This document shows positions 28,576 through 37,536 of a DNA stretch of 64,000 nucleotides, piece by piece (the stretch's first letter is position 1; every line of letters begins with the position of its first letter). The notes under the pieces are model-generated. The model did no database searches and had not been told where the DNA came from. It saw only the letters and a program-made list of their open reading frames with translations. Source of the DNA: Virgibacillus_P tibetensis (GTDB lineage Bacteria > Bacillota > Bacilli > Bacillales > Amphibacillaceae); contig NZ_JARZFX010000005.1 in the NCBI RefSeq assembly GCF_036026595.1, positions 124,001 to 188,000 of the forward strand, given 5' to 3'. The translations under genes were made by a program, and so were the position numbers.

Positions 28576-30093
28576 CTAAGTGCCTTTCTCTAATATTTCC
28601 GAAATTAGCTTTTTAACCTCTTTGTTGTTACCTCCAAATCCAGCATGTAACTGTACTTTATATACGGTCAACTTTTCCCTTTTCTTAATCCGGTCTTCTA
28701 TTGCCCACTTAATCTTTCTGATTCTAAAATCATCTATACCCTCTTTGACATCCTCCAAATATTGTTGTGTCTTAACTAACTTTTCATTATGAAACCAAGG
28801 CCCAAATCCTAAAGTATTTCTTATACCCGATAGTGTCACCCTTATCGGTTTTCCTTCTTTCTGGAGGATGATTTCAACAGCCTCTCTAGCAAGCCGCAGG
28901 CATTCTTCATCTCTCTTCTCCCAATCGATCGTTCCAGCCTTTTCTTTCCCTAATTGAGCCTTTGGAGTTACTTTGTCATACCAATCCCTGTCATATCTAT
29001 AAATCCATGTATGTAGCCCTTTTCCCTTCTCTTTTAGTTGACTTCTATTTGCACCTGGATTTTCCTGAATTAATTGCAACCACTGCTCTCTTCTTTTTTG
29101 AATATCAAAACTTGGATTATGTTGGACTGTAACAGATTTTCTTCCTACTACCTTCTTACTCTGAAAGAGATTATCCAGACTAACGCCTAAGAATTGCAAG
29201 AATAATAAATGTCGCAAGGGGCTTCTATTCTTATTGTTATTTCTTACAAACAATCGAATCCAATTTGATGGGCTCTCAGGATCAATATTGCTCTGCATCA
29301 TTTCCAAATACTGCTTCGGGTAAAAATTCAAGAATCGTTCTTGAATATCCTTCATATACAAACTTCCATTTTTAGAAGCTAACCTTCTTTCCCTTAATCT
29401 ATCAATATAGAATCCAATAAAGTACTCTAATTCTTTTCTAGGGAAGTTGCTCCTCAATAATAATTCTGCATTATAGATGTATTGAAGATTTAATAGCTTT
29501 ATATTATCTGAATAATTATCTCCTAATAGATTTTCATCGCAAACTTGTTTATCGGCACATATAAACTCGATACCACTTTCTGTACTTAGTACACTACTAT
29601 CTTTTAGAAGGACCTGATGTTTTAAACAGTAGTAAGCACCAACTAGCTGATGAATGGTACGCCAATAACTTTCACCCAATACTTCCATATCCTCTTTAAA
29701 GCATACTGGACAGTATCTTAAATAACTCGACTTTCGTACTTTGTCACCGCCTAGACCAATTAGTTTTTCGACATTATTTCTTGAACCATTCGAACCCCTT
29801 CGCATCGTTTCATAAATCAAATTTGACTTTTTTTGGGATAAGATGGATGTGAAAAAGGGAAACAAAGTATGTTTTTCAATTATCTCTCTAGCAGTTATCT
29901 TTGACGTTGGTGGAAGGCATTCTACAAAGGAATTAACGTATTGAGGAAAGAGAGAGGAAGATACTAAAACGTACCTTCCATACAAATCCTCTACTAAGGC
30001 CCTTTTACTAACCATCCCACACATTCTTCTATAGCGTGCAAGAACAGAATAGAAAAGCTCATTTTCATATATTTGGGGTAGAAAATTAATCAT
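28576..30093 (-). CDS. tnsD: Target-selection protein TnsD (TniQ family)
   Basis: 505 residues, the length of Tn7 TnsD. The N-terminal TniQ domain starts FLPQIYENELFYSVLARYRR and has the zinc-binding CPVC ... CLKH (residues ~130-165). The C-terminal region, residues ~300-500, is basic and repeats RxxW-type motifs (KRREQWLQLIQENPGANRSQ, and later WEKRDEECLRLAREAVEIIL), as in TnsD proteins that read a specific chromosomal gene. Start after GAGGTGG. Overlaps tnsC by 8 bases. It is the only target selector seen. Confidence 0.88.
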   Translation of the reverse strand: MINFLPQIYENELFYSVLARYRRMCGMVSKRALVEDLYGRYVLVSSSLFPQYVNSFVECLPPTSKITAREIIEKHTLFPFFTSILSQKKSNLIYETMRRGSNGSRNNVEKLIGLGGDKVRKSSYLRYCPVCFKEDMEVLGESYWRTIHQLVGAYYCLKHQVLLKDSSVLSTESGIEFICADKQVCDENLLGDNYSDNIKLLNLQYIYNAELLLRSNFPRKELEYFIGFYIDRLRERRLASKNGSLYMKDIQERFLNFYPKQYLEMMQSNIDPESPSNWIRLFVRNNNKNRSPLRHLLFLQFLGVSLDNLFQSKKVVGRKSVTVQHNPSFDIQKRREQWLQLIQENPGANRSQLKEKGKGLHTWIYRYDRDWYDKVTPKAQLGKEKAGTIDWEKRDEECLRLAREAVEIILQKEGKPIRVTLSGIRNTLGFGPWFHNEKLVKTQQYLEDVKEGIDDFRIRKIKWAIEDRIKKREKLTVYKVQLHAGFGGNNKEVKKLISEILEKGT

Positions 30094-31579
30094 AGTCTGT
30101 CCACCTCAACCCTTTCGTTGCATCCTCTATATAGTCATTTTCAAGAAGCATTTCGTAAGGGTTTTTTTCATAATCTATTCCTTGCTGAAGTAAATATCGT
30201 AAATCATCTTCCTTATATTTTTTACGCTTTGCCTTCGTCTTTGGTTTTTCCACCTTTTCAACAATTTTTTCTTCCTCTTGCTCTTTTTTCTTTATCGGTT
30301 CTTGTTTTTTTGTTTCTTTGCTCTTGGTAACAACAAGTTGCTCCAAATCTATCCTTCTTATATCTTCATACTTTGCAATCTTATGAGGATTGCCAGACCT
30401 AATAGCCTCTAACATTGGTTGAAGCAGTCTGAATTTCTCTTTTGCTACCTTCTTAATTAGCTCTATGGATAGTTCCTCTTTCCCACTTTCTATTGCCTGC
30501 TGCTGTGAATATACAAACAACTTTATAACTAAATCCGATATACCTTGAGTCTCTTCATAGAAGGTCCTTGCAAATTCCTCATTAAAAGGAACATCTTTTC
30601 TTGTCCATTGATATTTCCACACAGACTCAAGCAAGAAGGTAAATTCATTTCCATATTGCATATTGTTATAGATGATCTCTGCATTTCCCGTTAAACGCCT
30701 TGTCATTCGTAATTCCTTTCCAAATAAATCATATGCACCCGGAGTTCCAATCAAACAGAGATTAATTCCAGTATTAATTAAGTACACAAAAAAATTCATG
30801 ATTTGTTCTGCACCACGCTTCTTTATATTCTGTGTTTCATCAATAATAAGAAGACCTAATCCTATATTGTGGGATACCTGACTGATTAAAGGTAGCATGT
30901 GATCTACAGACATATTCCTAGAAACGTATTTCTTATAATTATTTGTACCTAGAAGCTCATCTATTTTCATAAAAAACTGAAGGCATAAAGCCTTTAAACT
31001 CGAATTACTAGGAGCTTCTAATTTAAGCCAAACCAATTGGATTTGATTGTAATGAATATTCTTATACTGGCTATGTACAATTATTTGAGGAATATTAATA
31101 AGCACCCGATTAATAGTGGTTGTCTTTCCGATACCTGAAAAACCAATAAACGTTCCACATCCAGCAGTAGTTCTAAAATTATGCCTGCTATTAATATCGA
31201 ATGAACGATTGATTATTTCTTTACCAGATTCATTGATGTACTCTTTATAGTGTTTGTCAAATGGATTTCTTGCCAAATATCCTTGCATAATTAATGAATG
31301 GATCATATTCCAAACATCTACATGTACTGGCAAGGGAGTAAACAATTGAAATAAACGATTTGCCATATGGAGACGGTAAGCACTATCCACATGCTTTTCT
31401 TCTTCCTTATAGATTGGTTTAACCATAAGTTTTTTAATGATTCCTGCTTTATCCAATAATGGAGGCAATGCCTGAATCAAAGGATTTTCATTAAACTCTT
31501 CCAATGGAAACTCCTTGTACTCTGCTTTAATAGCTTCCATGCCATTGGGTAAAAATATTGGCTCATTCACTGTCTTCAT
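30086..31579 (-). CDS. tnsC: AAA+ transposition regulator TnsC
   Basis: 497 residues. Walker A GFSGIGKT (146-153), Walker B LGLLIIDETQN, and the later CLIGTPGAYDLFG, all as in TnsC/TniB ATPases that link the target selector to the transposase. The Lys/Glu-rich C-terminal tail (about residues 420-460) probably contacts TnsA/TnsB. Its start overlaps the tnsB end by 17 bases, and its end overlaps tnsD by 8, so it is translationally coupled. Confidence 0.88.
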   Translation of the reverse strand: MKTVNEPIFLPNGMEAIKAEYKEFPLEEFNENPLIQALPPLLDKAGIIKKLMVKPIYKEEEKHVDSAYRLHMANRLFQLFTPLPVHVDVWNMIHSLIMQGYLARNPFDKHYKEYINESGKEIINRSFDINSRHNFRTTAGCGTFIGFSGIGKTTTINRVLINIPQIIVHSQYKNIHYNQIQLVWLKLEAPSNSSLKALCLQFFMKIDELLGTNNYKKYVSRNMSVDHMLPLISQVSHNIGLGLLIIDETQNIKKRGAEQIMNFFVYLINTGINLCLIGTPGAYDLFGKELRMTRRLTGNAEIIYNNMQYGNEFTFLLESVWKYQWTRKDVPFNEEFARTFYEETQGISDLVIKLFVYSQQQAIESGKEELSIELIKKVAKEKFRLLQPMLEAIRSGNPHKIAKYEDIRRIDLEQLVVTKSKETKKQEPIKKKEQEEEKIVEKVEKPKTKAKRKKYKEDDLRYLLQQGIDYEKNPYEMLLENDYIEDATKGLRWTDYD

Positions 31580-33710
31580 CCCAATCTAGCTGTTGTATAT
31601 ATTTAAATATACTTAGTTCGTCATCATTATTCTCTTGTGATTCGACTGTATGTTGAGTTTCTATTTCTGTTTCTTCCTTTTTCTTTCTGATTAATTCACG
31701 TTGTAATTCCCGTTCCTGTCTTTGGTTTTCCCTGATGCCTCTTAAACGTTGAGATTTGCTTAAAGAGTCATCTTTCTCCATTTGTGTTTTCTTCTTTCCT
31801 TGTCCAACAATCGCTTGAATATCATCATATAACTTCATTTTCTCTTGTAGTTCTTGTTCCTTACTTTTGTCATCCATCGACTCTTCATATTTCATGATCT
31901 GATTTATTTCATCAATACCTTTATGCCTGAACTTAGTTAGATTCTCGAGAAGTGTTAATTGATGAAACTCCCCATCCTCATTAATTGTATATACATACGT
32001 TAGGTCTCTTGGATCATACCAAATTTTTATTTTTCTACTACCATTAATCCTCGCTAACTGATACCAGTTATTTTTTAATGAATAATCTGAAGCATAAAGC
32101 ATTTTCTTAAACCTTACACCACGTGATGTAATGGATGCTGTAACAGTCGGAAGTAAGTGCATCTTCACTGTTTGTTGTGGTAATACACGTAATTGCCCTT
32201 TCATATTTTTCACACCATAATTCCATAACTTAGAAGGGATTTTCTCTGTATCTTCTTTAATCATCATTTCATCTAGCACATAATCACTCAATACGTGATG
32301 ATTATTATGGAAAAGTACGCATTTTAGGATAACCTTTGTAAAATCTTCTAAAGTCAAATTTGCTTGTAGTCTATAATCTGTTTCTCCTCTTTCTTTTAAT
32401 TCTTTTCCGTTCTTAACAACCCCATCAGCAAACGGCTTTACTTTAACATTTAACTGAGCAAATGCCTGTTCAATAATTCCTTTGTAGTCAGCCCTGTAGG
32501 GTGGAGCATTCTGGATAGAGATACCTAGTCCAGCAATAGCATCTTCTATTTGTCTACCGTTTAGTTCACCTCTGTCAGCAAAAATCCTTTGTGGTACACA
32601 AGCCACATCCCACTCCTTTTCATCCAGTGTGATACCATACTGTTTACAAAAATCCCTCTTCGGCAACATGCTATTTGCAAGAGCAACCATAACACCGGTA
32701 TATGAATTAAATGTTTCAAAGGTAACGTTAATCCCGACAATCATTCTTGAAAACACATCTATACAACAAATTAGAGTTGGTCTACCAACTATTAAATTAC
32801 GATCAACCGAAGAAACTAAATATATATCAAATTGTGTTGAATCAATCTGCCATAGTGTTCCTGGTCCCAATCCAGCATCTTGGGTGGAGTTACCAATAAT
32901 AGTTCTGTGATTCTGAAAATAGTTTCTTGTTCCTTTTCTATCAATCAATTCCTTTTTCGAATTGTTTAACTTCTTATACCAATACAAAAACTGGTTATAG
33001 CTTGGTATTTTAGAAGGATTCTGTAAGACACGTAATTCCTTCCCTTTGTCGTCAGTTCTTATCTCTGTAAAAAAGTCCTTTAGTATTAATTCATAAGTTG
33101 TTTTAAGAGAATTCTGTCTTCCATTGTAATAATAGCGATTCAAACCTGTTTTGAAGTATTTTTTAATCTTATCATCAATATTAACTCCTTGACCGGATCC
33201 AGATTTTCTTGGTCTCCCTCTTTTCTTGTTACCGACTGATTTTTCCCCCCCTTTAGTTCCACATAAGCGAAAAGCCGGAATAAGTCCATTTTTTATCTTG
33301 CCACCCTTCCAATAGCGAATTAGATAATTTTTCATAGTAGAATAATTAATTGAATAGGATTCCAGAGCTTTTTTAATAGCAACTTCTCGGTATTTATTCT
33401 GGAAGATATGTACATTTGACTCCACTTCCTGGAACACATAGTGAACAATGTCCCAGGCACGGTTTCTTCTTTTTTTTTCTGCATCACTTAGCTCTTCTTC
33501 TGATATGAATTTGGAATATGGATCTTCTTCTAATACCTTTACTTTCCCACCTTTATAATCAGTAGTAACCTCATCTTTATCAACCATATATGGCCATCTC
33601 ATTGCATTCATATCAATTACATATATAATAGAAGAAATTCTTTCATAGTAAACAACTCGAACTGTTCCCCCATCATGATACTGCAATAATAAATTCTCTG
33701 TTAGTTCCAA
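31563..33710 (-). CDS. tnsB: Transposase TnsB (DDE/rve)
   Basis: 715 residues, similar to Tn7 TnsB (702). The catalytic triad appears intact: LWQIDSTQFDIYL (first Asp), RIFADRGELNG (second Asp), DYKGIIEQAFAQL (Glu). N-terminal helix-turn-helix DNA-binding modules occupy about residues 60-250. A Mu-type C-terminal barrel (RITGS-like KIKIWYDPRDLTYVYTI) follows. The acidic/basic tail ends in DWDEDSE. TTG start. It binds the ends and carries out strand joining. Confidence 0.9.
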   Translation of the reverse strand: MELTENLLLQYHDGGTVRVVYYERISSIIYVIDMNAMRWPYMVDKDEVTTDYKGGKVKVLEEDPYSKFISEEELSDAEKKRRNRAWDIVHYVFQEVESNVHIFQNKYREVAIKKALESYSINYSTMKNYLIRYWKGGKIKNGLIPAFRLCGTKGGEKSVGNKKRGRPRKSGSGQGVNIDDKIKKYFKTGLNRYYYNGRQNSLKTTYELILKDFFTEIRTDDKGKELRVLQNPSKIPSYNQFLYWYKKLNNSKKELIDRKGTRNYFQNHRTIIGNSTQDAGLGPGTLWQIDSTQFDIYLVSSVDRNLIVGRPTLICCIDVFSRMIVGINVTFETFNSYTGVMVALANSMLPKRDFCKQYGITLDEKEWDVACVPQRIFADRGELNGRQIEDAIAGLGISIQNAPPYRADYKGIIEQAFAQLNVKVKPFADGVVKNGKELKERGETDYRLQANLTLEDFTKVILKCVLFHNNHHVLSDYVLDEMMIKEDTEKIPSKLWNYGVKNMKGQLRVLPQQTVKMHLLPTVTASITSRGVRFKKMLYASDYSLKNNWYQLARINGSRKIKIWYDPRDLTYVYTINEDGEFHQLTLLENLTKFRHKGIDEINQIMKYEESMDDKSKEQELQEKMKLYDDIQAIVGQGKKKTQMEKDDSLSKSQRLRGIRENQRQERELQRELIRKKKEETEIETQHTVESQENNDDELSIFKYIQQLDWDEDSE

Positions 33711-33724
33711 CTGAATACATCCCC

Positions 33725-34522
33725 TTATAGTAGTAAATCAGTGACTCTTGAAGATAAATCTATTGGTTTTGTCATATCTACTCCTATTTCTTTTATTGCT
33801 ATCAAATAACGAAATAAGAACAAACCCGATCCCTTTTGCAATCCTTCTGTCTTATCAAATGTTTTTAAGACCTCTTTCAAAGGAAGTTCATCATTATCTA
33901 AAAGGAATCTAAGCATTATTATCGACAGCTCATTTTTATCCAGATTCCCCTCCCTTCCCTCCAACAATGTTTCCCTTACCCATTCAATATTTTTAGCTAA
34001 TTGTCGTGGAAGTTGTTTCTCAGTAATTACCTTCCAATCAATCCCCTTTTGCTGCCAATACCTTCTTTCAATCTCCAGCTTTTCAAAGGTTATTTTCCTT
34101 TTAAGTTCTGTTGTATTTTTTATGGTTCTTGCTATATCCATCTCTTCTCCATCGTTATCTTTTACAGTCAGCAGGAAATTTGTAGTCAAAACATAGGGCT
34201 CTTTAGTTACCTTATCCGTGAACTTATCGAACCGTAAATCTTCTTTATCATCAATAACCTCTTGAACATCTAGGAGAGGAAAGGATTCTCTAATATCAAT
34301 AACCATCGAGTTAAACTCAAATAACAGAAAAGCCCTGTATTGGTTGTCCGAATGGAGTTGATGGATGCGACCAGTTTTAACGCCGTATAATCTGGTTGCA
34401 CGACCCTTCGAAGAAAACTCATAGGTATTTTGCCAAGGCTTATATTCAGCTCCAACTCCCTTTCCTCTCCCTTCTTTTTTATATCTTTCTAGTTTTTCTT
34501 TGCTCCAATGATTTGTTCCCAT
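33725..34522 (-). CDS. tnsA: TnsA endonuclease, probable active-site Asp to Asn change
   Basis: 265 residues. The N-terminal TnsA nuclease motif is FLLFEFN (E69, matching E63 of Tn7), VLTTNFLLTV, and ARTIKN (K135, matching K132). In relatives the middle motif is (T/P)DFL with the catalytic Asp (D114). Here the codon is AAT, giving N115. The C-terminal winged-helix region follows (residues ~165-265). TnsA cuts the 5' ends so that transposition is cut-and-paste. With N115 the cut may fail and transposition would be replicative, as in Tn7 mutants. Good GGGGGG site 6 bases before ATG. Tns operon starts here. Confidence 0.85.
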   Translation of the reverse strand: MGTNHWSKEKLERYKKEGRGKGVGAEYKPWQNTYEFSSKGRATRLYGVKTGRIHQLHSDNQYRAFLLFEFNSMVIDIRESFPLLDVQEVIDDKEDLRFDKFTDKVTKEPYVLTTNFLLTVKDNDGEEMDIARTIKNTTELKRKITFEKLEIERRYWQQKGIDWKVITEKQLPRQLAKNIEWVRETLLEGREGNLDKNELSIIMLRFLLDNDELPLKEVLKTFDKTEGLQKGSGLFLFRYLIAIKEIGVDMTKPIDLSSRVTDLLL

Positions 34523-34556
34523 TTAAATCCCCCCTTATTTTCTGTAGAAAAGAAAA

Positions 34557-34628
34557 ATTGACTAGCGACAATCCCATTCGTTTTTTTTGAACAGATTATC
34601 AATAGTCAATTATTGTTTATACATATTA
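34557..34628. repeat. Right end of the Tn7-like element with TnsB-site-like inverted repeats
   Basis: ATTGACTAGCGACAAT (34557-34572) and the reverse complement of 34595-34610 (ATTGACTATTGATAAT) agree at 13 of 16 positions and face each other. They are candidate TnsB binding sites. The terminal ACA (34621-34623) is followed by TATTA, matched at 21273-21277. Confidence 0.55.
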
Positions 34629-34646
34629 AGTTAAGTAATAGCACTT

Positions 34647-35216
34647 TTATAAGTTCACCTCTAAATAGAGATTGTCGAGATCTTCTTGCAATATCCCTAA
34701 ATAACGCTTGGTTTCAGCAACGGAGCTATGATTTAACGCTATACAAATGTAGTCCAAAGAGATTCCTTTTTTAAAAGCCCAGTATCCCCAGGTTTTCCTC
34801 ATGCCGTGTGTCGAGAACCTCTCCTTAACACCAACCATATCACAGGCTTCATTTAACACTGTTGCAGCATATTGCCTTGAAATAGGTTGATTGGTCCCCT
34901 TTCTACTGGTAAAAAGATAGTCATCTTGTTTTATATCAGGATACTCCTTTATGTATTCCTTAATAGCTTTTGCTAGATTTTTTGTAATGGGGAAACGCTT
35001 ATATTTTCTAGTTTTCTTTTCATTAATCTCAATAAATTCCTTCTCCTTCTTTCCATCCCAAACATGACTCACTTGCAATTTCAAAATATCACTTATCCTT
35101 AACGCAGATGAGATTCCGACCATAAATAGCAAATAATCTCTCTTATTTTTTCCACGTAAATATCCTTTTACCGCTTCAAGCTGTTTTAAATCCCTTATTG
35201 GTTGAACAACCTTCAT
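34647..35216 (-). CDS. Tyrosine recombinase/integrase, probable TnsD target
   Basis: 189 residues, a short catalytic-domain-only recombinase. Conserved residues: Arg in SSALRISDILKL, Lys in KTRKYKRFPI, HxxR in STHGMRKT, His in ALNHSS, and the nucleophile Tyr in TKRYLGI about 17 residues from the end. Start at ATG 35216, after AAGGAGGTGG. The upstream in-frame ATG at 35252 is not used. Its 3' end faces the Tn7-like element, with 18 bases between the stop codon and the duplicated TATTA. It may be the integrase of the accessory island to its right. No attachment site was found. Confidence 0.85.
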   Translation of the reverse strand: MKVVQPIRDLKQLEAVKGYLRGKNKRDYLLFMVGISSALRISDILKLQVSHVWDGKKEKEFIEINEKKTRKYKRFPITKNLAKAIKEYIKEYPDIKQDDYLFTSRKGTNQPISRQYAATVLNEACDMVGVKERFSTHGMRKTWGYWAFKKGISLDYICIALNHSSVAETKRYLGILQEDLDNLYLEVNL

Positions 35217-35300
35217 TATTACCACCTCCTTTTTAGCATTACTTAACATCATTATATCGGTGAACGAAGAAACAGCAAGAGCCTCAAGGCAAAATGGATC

Positions 35301-35330
35301 AAAAAATAGAATGCTATTTTACAGCATTCT
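35301..35330 (-). terminator. Terminator after the HIRAN-domain gene
   Basis: AGAATGCT-GTAAAAT-AGCATTCT on the minus strand, followed by ATTTTTT. It lies about 30 bases after the stop of the 450-residue gene. Confidence 0.8.
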
Positions 35331-35362
35331 ATAAAGAAGTAGTTTCTTCAAATTATAAAATT

Positions 35363-36715
35363 TCAACTTATTTCTTTTTTAATTAATTTCAGAAAATGGT
35401 ACAAAATATCTTCATGCAGATTATTTCTCTTTACATCTATCTTTATAACCTTTGCTTCCTTTTCTGTTACAATTGCTTTATATTGCATTCCCACGTCTAA
35501 TTTGTCAGCATAAATAGAAGCCCAATCTTTCCCTATAAAACCTATTGTATTTCCTCCATTGTCAACAACCAATATAGCATTTTTGTCATATGGATTTTCT
35601 GCATCTCTTTTCAAGAGTAATTCGTCACCAATTTCAATTTGATTAACAAACTCTTTCCTCTCAGGTCTTGCCACTCCAACTACAGGTAACTTTTCTTTTT
35701 TTACTGCAACAATATTATTCTCCCACTCTGGAATAACATCACGATATAATTTATCCAACGTATAATACATGTCCGCATCAAGGATTAACAACTTATATTC
35801 GTTGTATTGTTCTTTAAATAATTCTACTCTTTTTATGCTTTCTATATCCCAAAAACCCTTTAATTCTACAATAACGTTATCTTCTAAGAAAAAATCAGGA
35901 TGATATACCCTAGTGATCGAATCATTTTTGACTAAAAATGGTTCTTTTTCATACTCCCATTTAGCTCCCAAGTAATTTAAAACCCTTGCAAAATTAGCCT
36001 CCCAAGATGATTTGAAAACGGCTTTTAAATCACTTCTAAAACTGACTTGTGAGATTCTGGAGTCTTGCCTCTCCATCCAAAAATTAAGTGTAATATTACC
36101 ACCACTACTATTATAAACACAATAATTAATTTCACTTAACCTAAAGATATCAAGGACATGGTCTGTTTTAGTGAGACTTCCCAGAGGATGATTACTTAAT
36201 TCTGGTAATTCAAACCAAATAAGCCCATCTATTTCATACTGGTCACTTTTCACATCGACGTAATTTGCTGTTATACTTTTATCATAAACATGTTTTACAA
36301 TATTCCTTGCATCTTCAGCGTATTTTTTATCCAATATAATATATGATTTATCTTTTCGATCAAACTCATCGTTACTCCCTCGATATACATTTGATGTTAT
36401 TATTCTTACTCCTACACATAACAACTCCTTAAAAACGTTAGAAAATCTCTCCCTATCTTCATGAATTAGGAAATCTGGTTCAACATAGTACACTCTTATT
36501 TTTTTATTTTTTTCATCTTCATGAAGAATCTTGTAATTTACGATATTGTATTTTTCCATTACCTCTACAAAATTCGAACATTTTTCTTCATCTAATATGT
36601 AGGTATGAGCTAATCCATATCTTTTTACAGTACCATTTTTTAAAGTCTTCCCTATGTAGTCATATAAAAATAATTCAAAATCGTCTTTATCTGCTTGACT
36701 GGATTCAAAGTACAT
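35363..36715 (-). CDS. PD-(D/E)xK nuclease-like protein with C-terminal HIRAN domain
   Basis: 450 residues. Residues ~230-310 hold a nuclease-like block: SWEANFARVLNYLGAKWEYE, then VYHPDFFLEDNVIVELKGFW (PDF...ELK, the E/D/ELK set of VSR/TnsA-type folds). The C-terminal HIRAN domain is residues ~345-435 (RDAENPYDKNAILVVDNGGN, then TIGFIGKDWA), which binds 3' DNA ends in repair factors. The N-terminal 220 residues are unique. Start after TTAGGAGGG. It follows a 119-residue gene by 24 bases, so they form an operon. Phage defence or DNA repair is inferred. Confidence 0.7.
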   Translation of the reverse strand: MYFESSQADKDDFELFLYDYIGKTLKNGTVKRYGLAHTYILDEEKCSNFVEVMEKYNIVNYKILHEDEKNKKIRVYYVEPDFLIHEDRERFSNVFKELLCVGVRIITSNVYRGSNDEFDRKDKSYIILDKKYAEDARNIVKHVYDKSITANYVDVKSDQYEIDGLIWFELPELSNHPLGSLTKTDHVLDIFRLSEINYCVYNSSGGNITLNFWMERQDSRISQVSFRSDLKAVFKSSWEANFARVLNYLGAKWEYEKEPFLVKNDSITRVYHPDFFLEDNVIVELKGFWDIESIKRVELFKEQYNEYKLLILDADMYYTLDKLYRDVIPEWENNIVAVKKEKLPVVGVARPERKEFVNQIEIGDELLLKRDAENPYDKNAILVVDNGGNTIGFIGKDWASIYADKLDVGMQYKAIVTEKEAKVIKIDVKRNNLHEDILYHFLKLIKKEIS

Positions 36716-36739
36716 TGTTTCCCTCCTAAGTATAGGTAA

Positions 36740-37099
36740 TTATTCTTCGACCCAATCTGACATATTATTTCTTCCATACAAATCCCTTAGAATTTCTGTA
36801 CCCCAAGAAATTAACAGTGTAAGACCATTGTTTTCTATTCCCCATTTTCTACGTTCATCACCTTGATAACCGCCTAAAATAGAATCATACTGTTCATGCA
36901 AATAATCTCTATGTTGTTTTTTAAATAAACTAAAATCTAATCCTAATTCACTTCCAAATGGATATTCTTGTTCTAACCAATCAATCAAATCTTTTTCTTC
37001 AATATGTTTTTCCACTTCCTCAACTGAGTATGCAGCTCCGTGATCTACTAAATATGAACATTCTTGTATAAATTGTGAAACCGTAGTAAATTTTCTCAC
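36740..37099 (-). CDS. Hypothetical protein, operon partner of the HIRAN nuclease
   Basis: 119 residues, GTG start after AAGGAGGAG. Acidic, helical protein with SYLVDHGAAYSVEEVEKHIE and a C-terminal GLTLLISWGTEILRDLYGRN. Not recognised. Adjacent to the nuclease gene, so it may be its regulator or immunity-like partner. Confidence 0.6.
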   Translation of the reverse strand: MRKFTTVSQFIQECSYLVDHGAAYSVEEVEKHIEEKDLIDWLEQEYPFGSELGLDFSLFKKQHRDYLHEQYDSILGGYQGDERRKWGIENNGLTLLISWGTEILRDLYGRNNMSDWVEE

Positions 37100-37536
37100 A
37101 ATACATCTCCTCCTTATCTTATTTAATTCGTCAAAAATATGTATTTTCCTGCTATAAAGGTTTTACAGACATAATGAAATAATAGTTATATTGTATATTA
37201 ATAGTTTTTCAGTTTCTTTCTCCCCTCATTTTTATTTAATCACTGAAAGAAAATATGCCCACAATCAATATTACAAAATACGTGTAAATTTAGGATTAAG
37301 TAAGATTCATGAACCACTTAACAAAACAAACAAATAAGATCGCTGATTTAACAACATTCCTTTGTTTCCTCCGCTAGATTTTGTAAACATGATATGGAAT
37401 GAAGAGCACTCTCTTTATATCTTGAAATTTATAAGGTAACTGAAGAGCATACTTAATGCTGACCTTTTGTCTATGCTATAATTAGTTTTAGTTGTATATT
37501 ATGCGAGAATAGTAATTGGAACAGGGGGGGGAAAGT
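37100..37536. other. Divergent promoter region between the HIRAN operon and the OLD gene
   Basis: No gene. A -10-like TATAAT at 37477-37482 points to the OLD gene. The leftward promoter should lie near 37120-37200. Confidence 0.4.

Larger units (their letters stand above)
21278..34623 (-). mobile_element. Tn7-like transposon with tnsABCD and STAND/HEPN cargo, about 13.3 kb
   Basis: The four core genes tnsA, tnsB, tnsC and tnsD run in order leftward from the right end, and three cargo genes follow. Candidate termini are TGTTTAGG at 21278 and ...TTTATACA at 34623, each flanked by TATTA (21273-21277 and 34624-34628), the 5-bp duplication expected of Tn7 relatives. The left end lacks recognisable TnsB repeats, so its exact position is less sure than the right end. 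No tnsE, no second tniQ and no Cas genes are present. The right end lies 23 bases past the stop of a tyrosine recombinase gene, suggesting TnsD-directed insertion there. Confidence 0.75.

Noticed and set aside
28576..34522. CRISPR-associated transposon (Cas12k or Cascade type)
   Set aside because: No cas genes, no repeat array and a full-length TnsD in place of a short TniQ.
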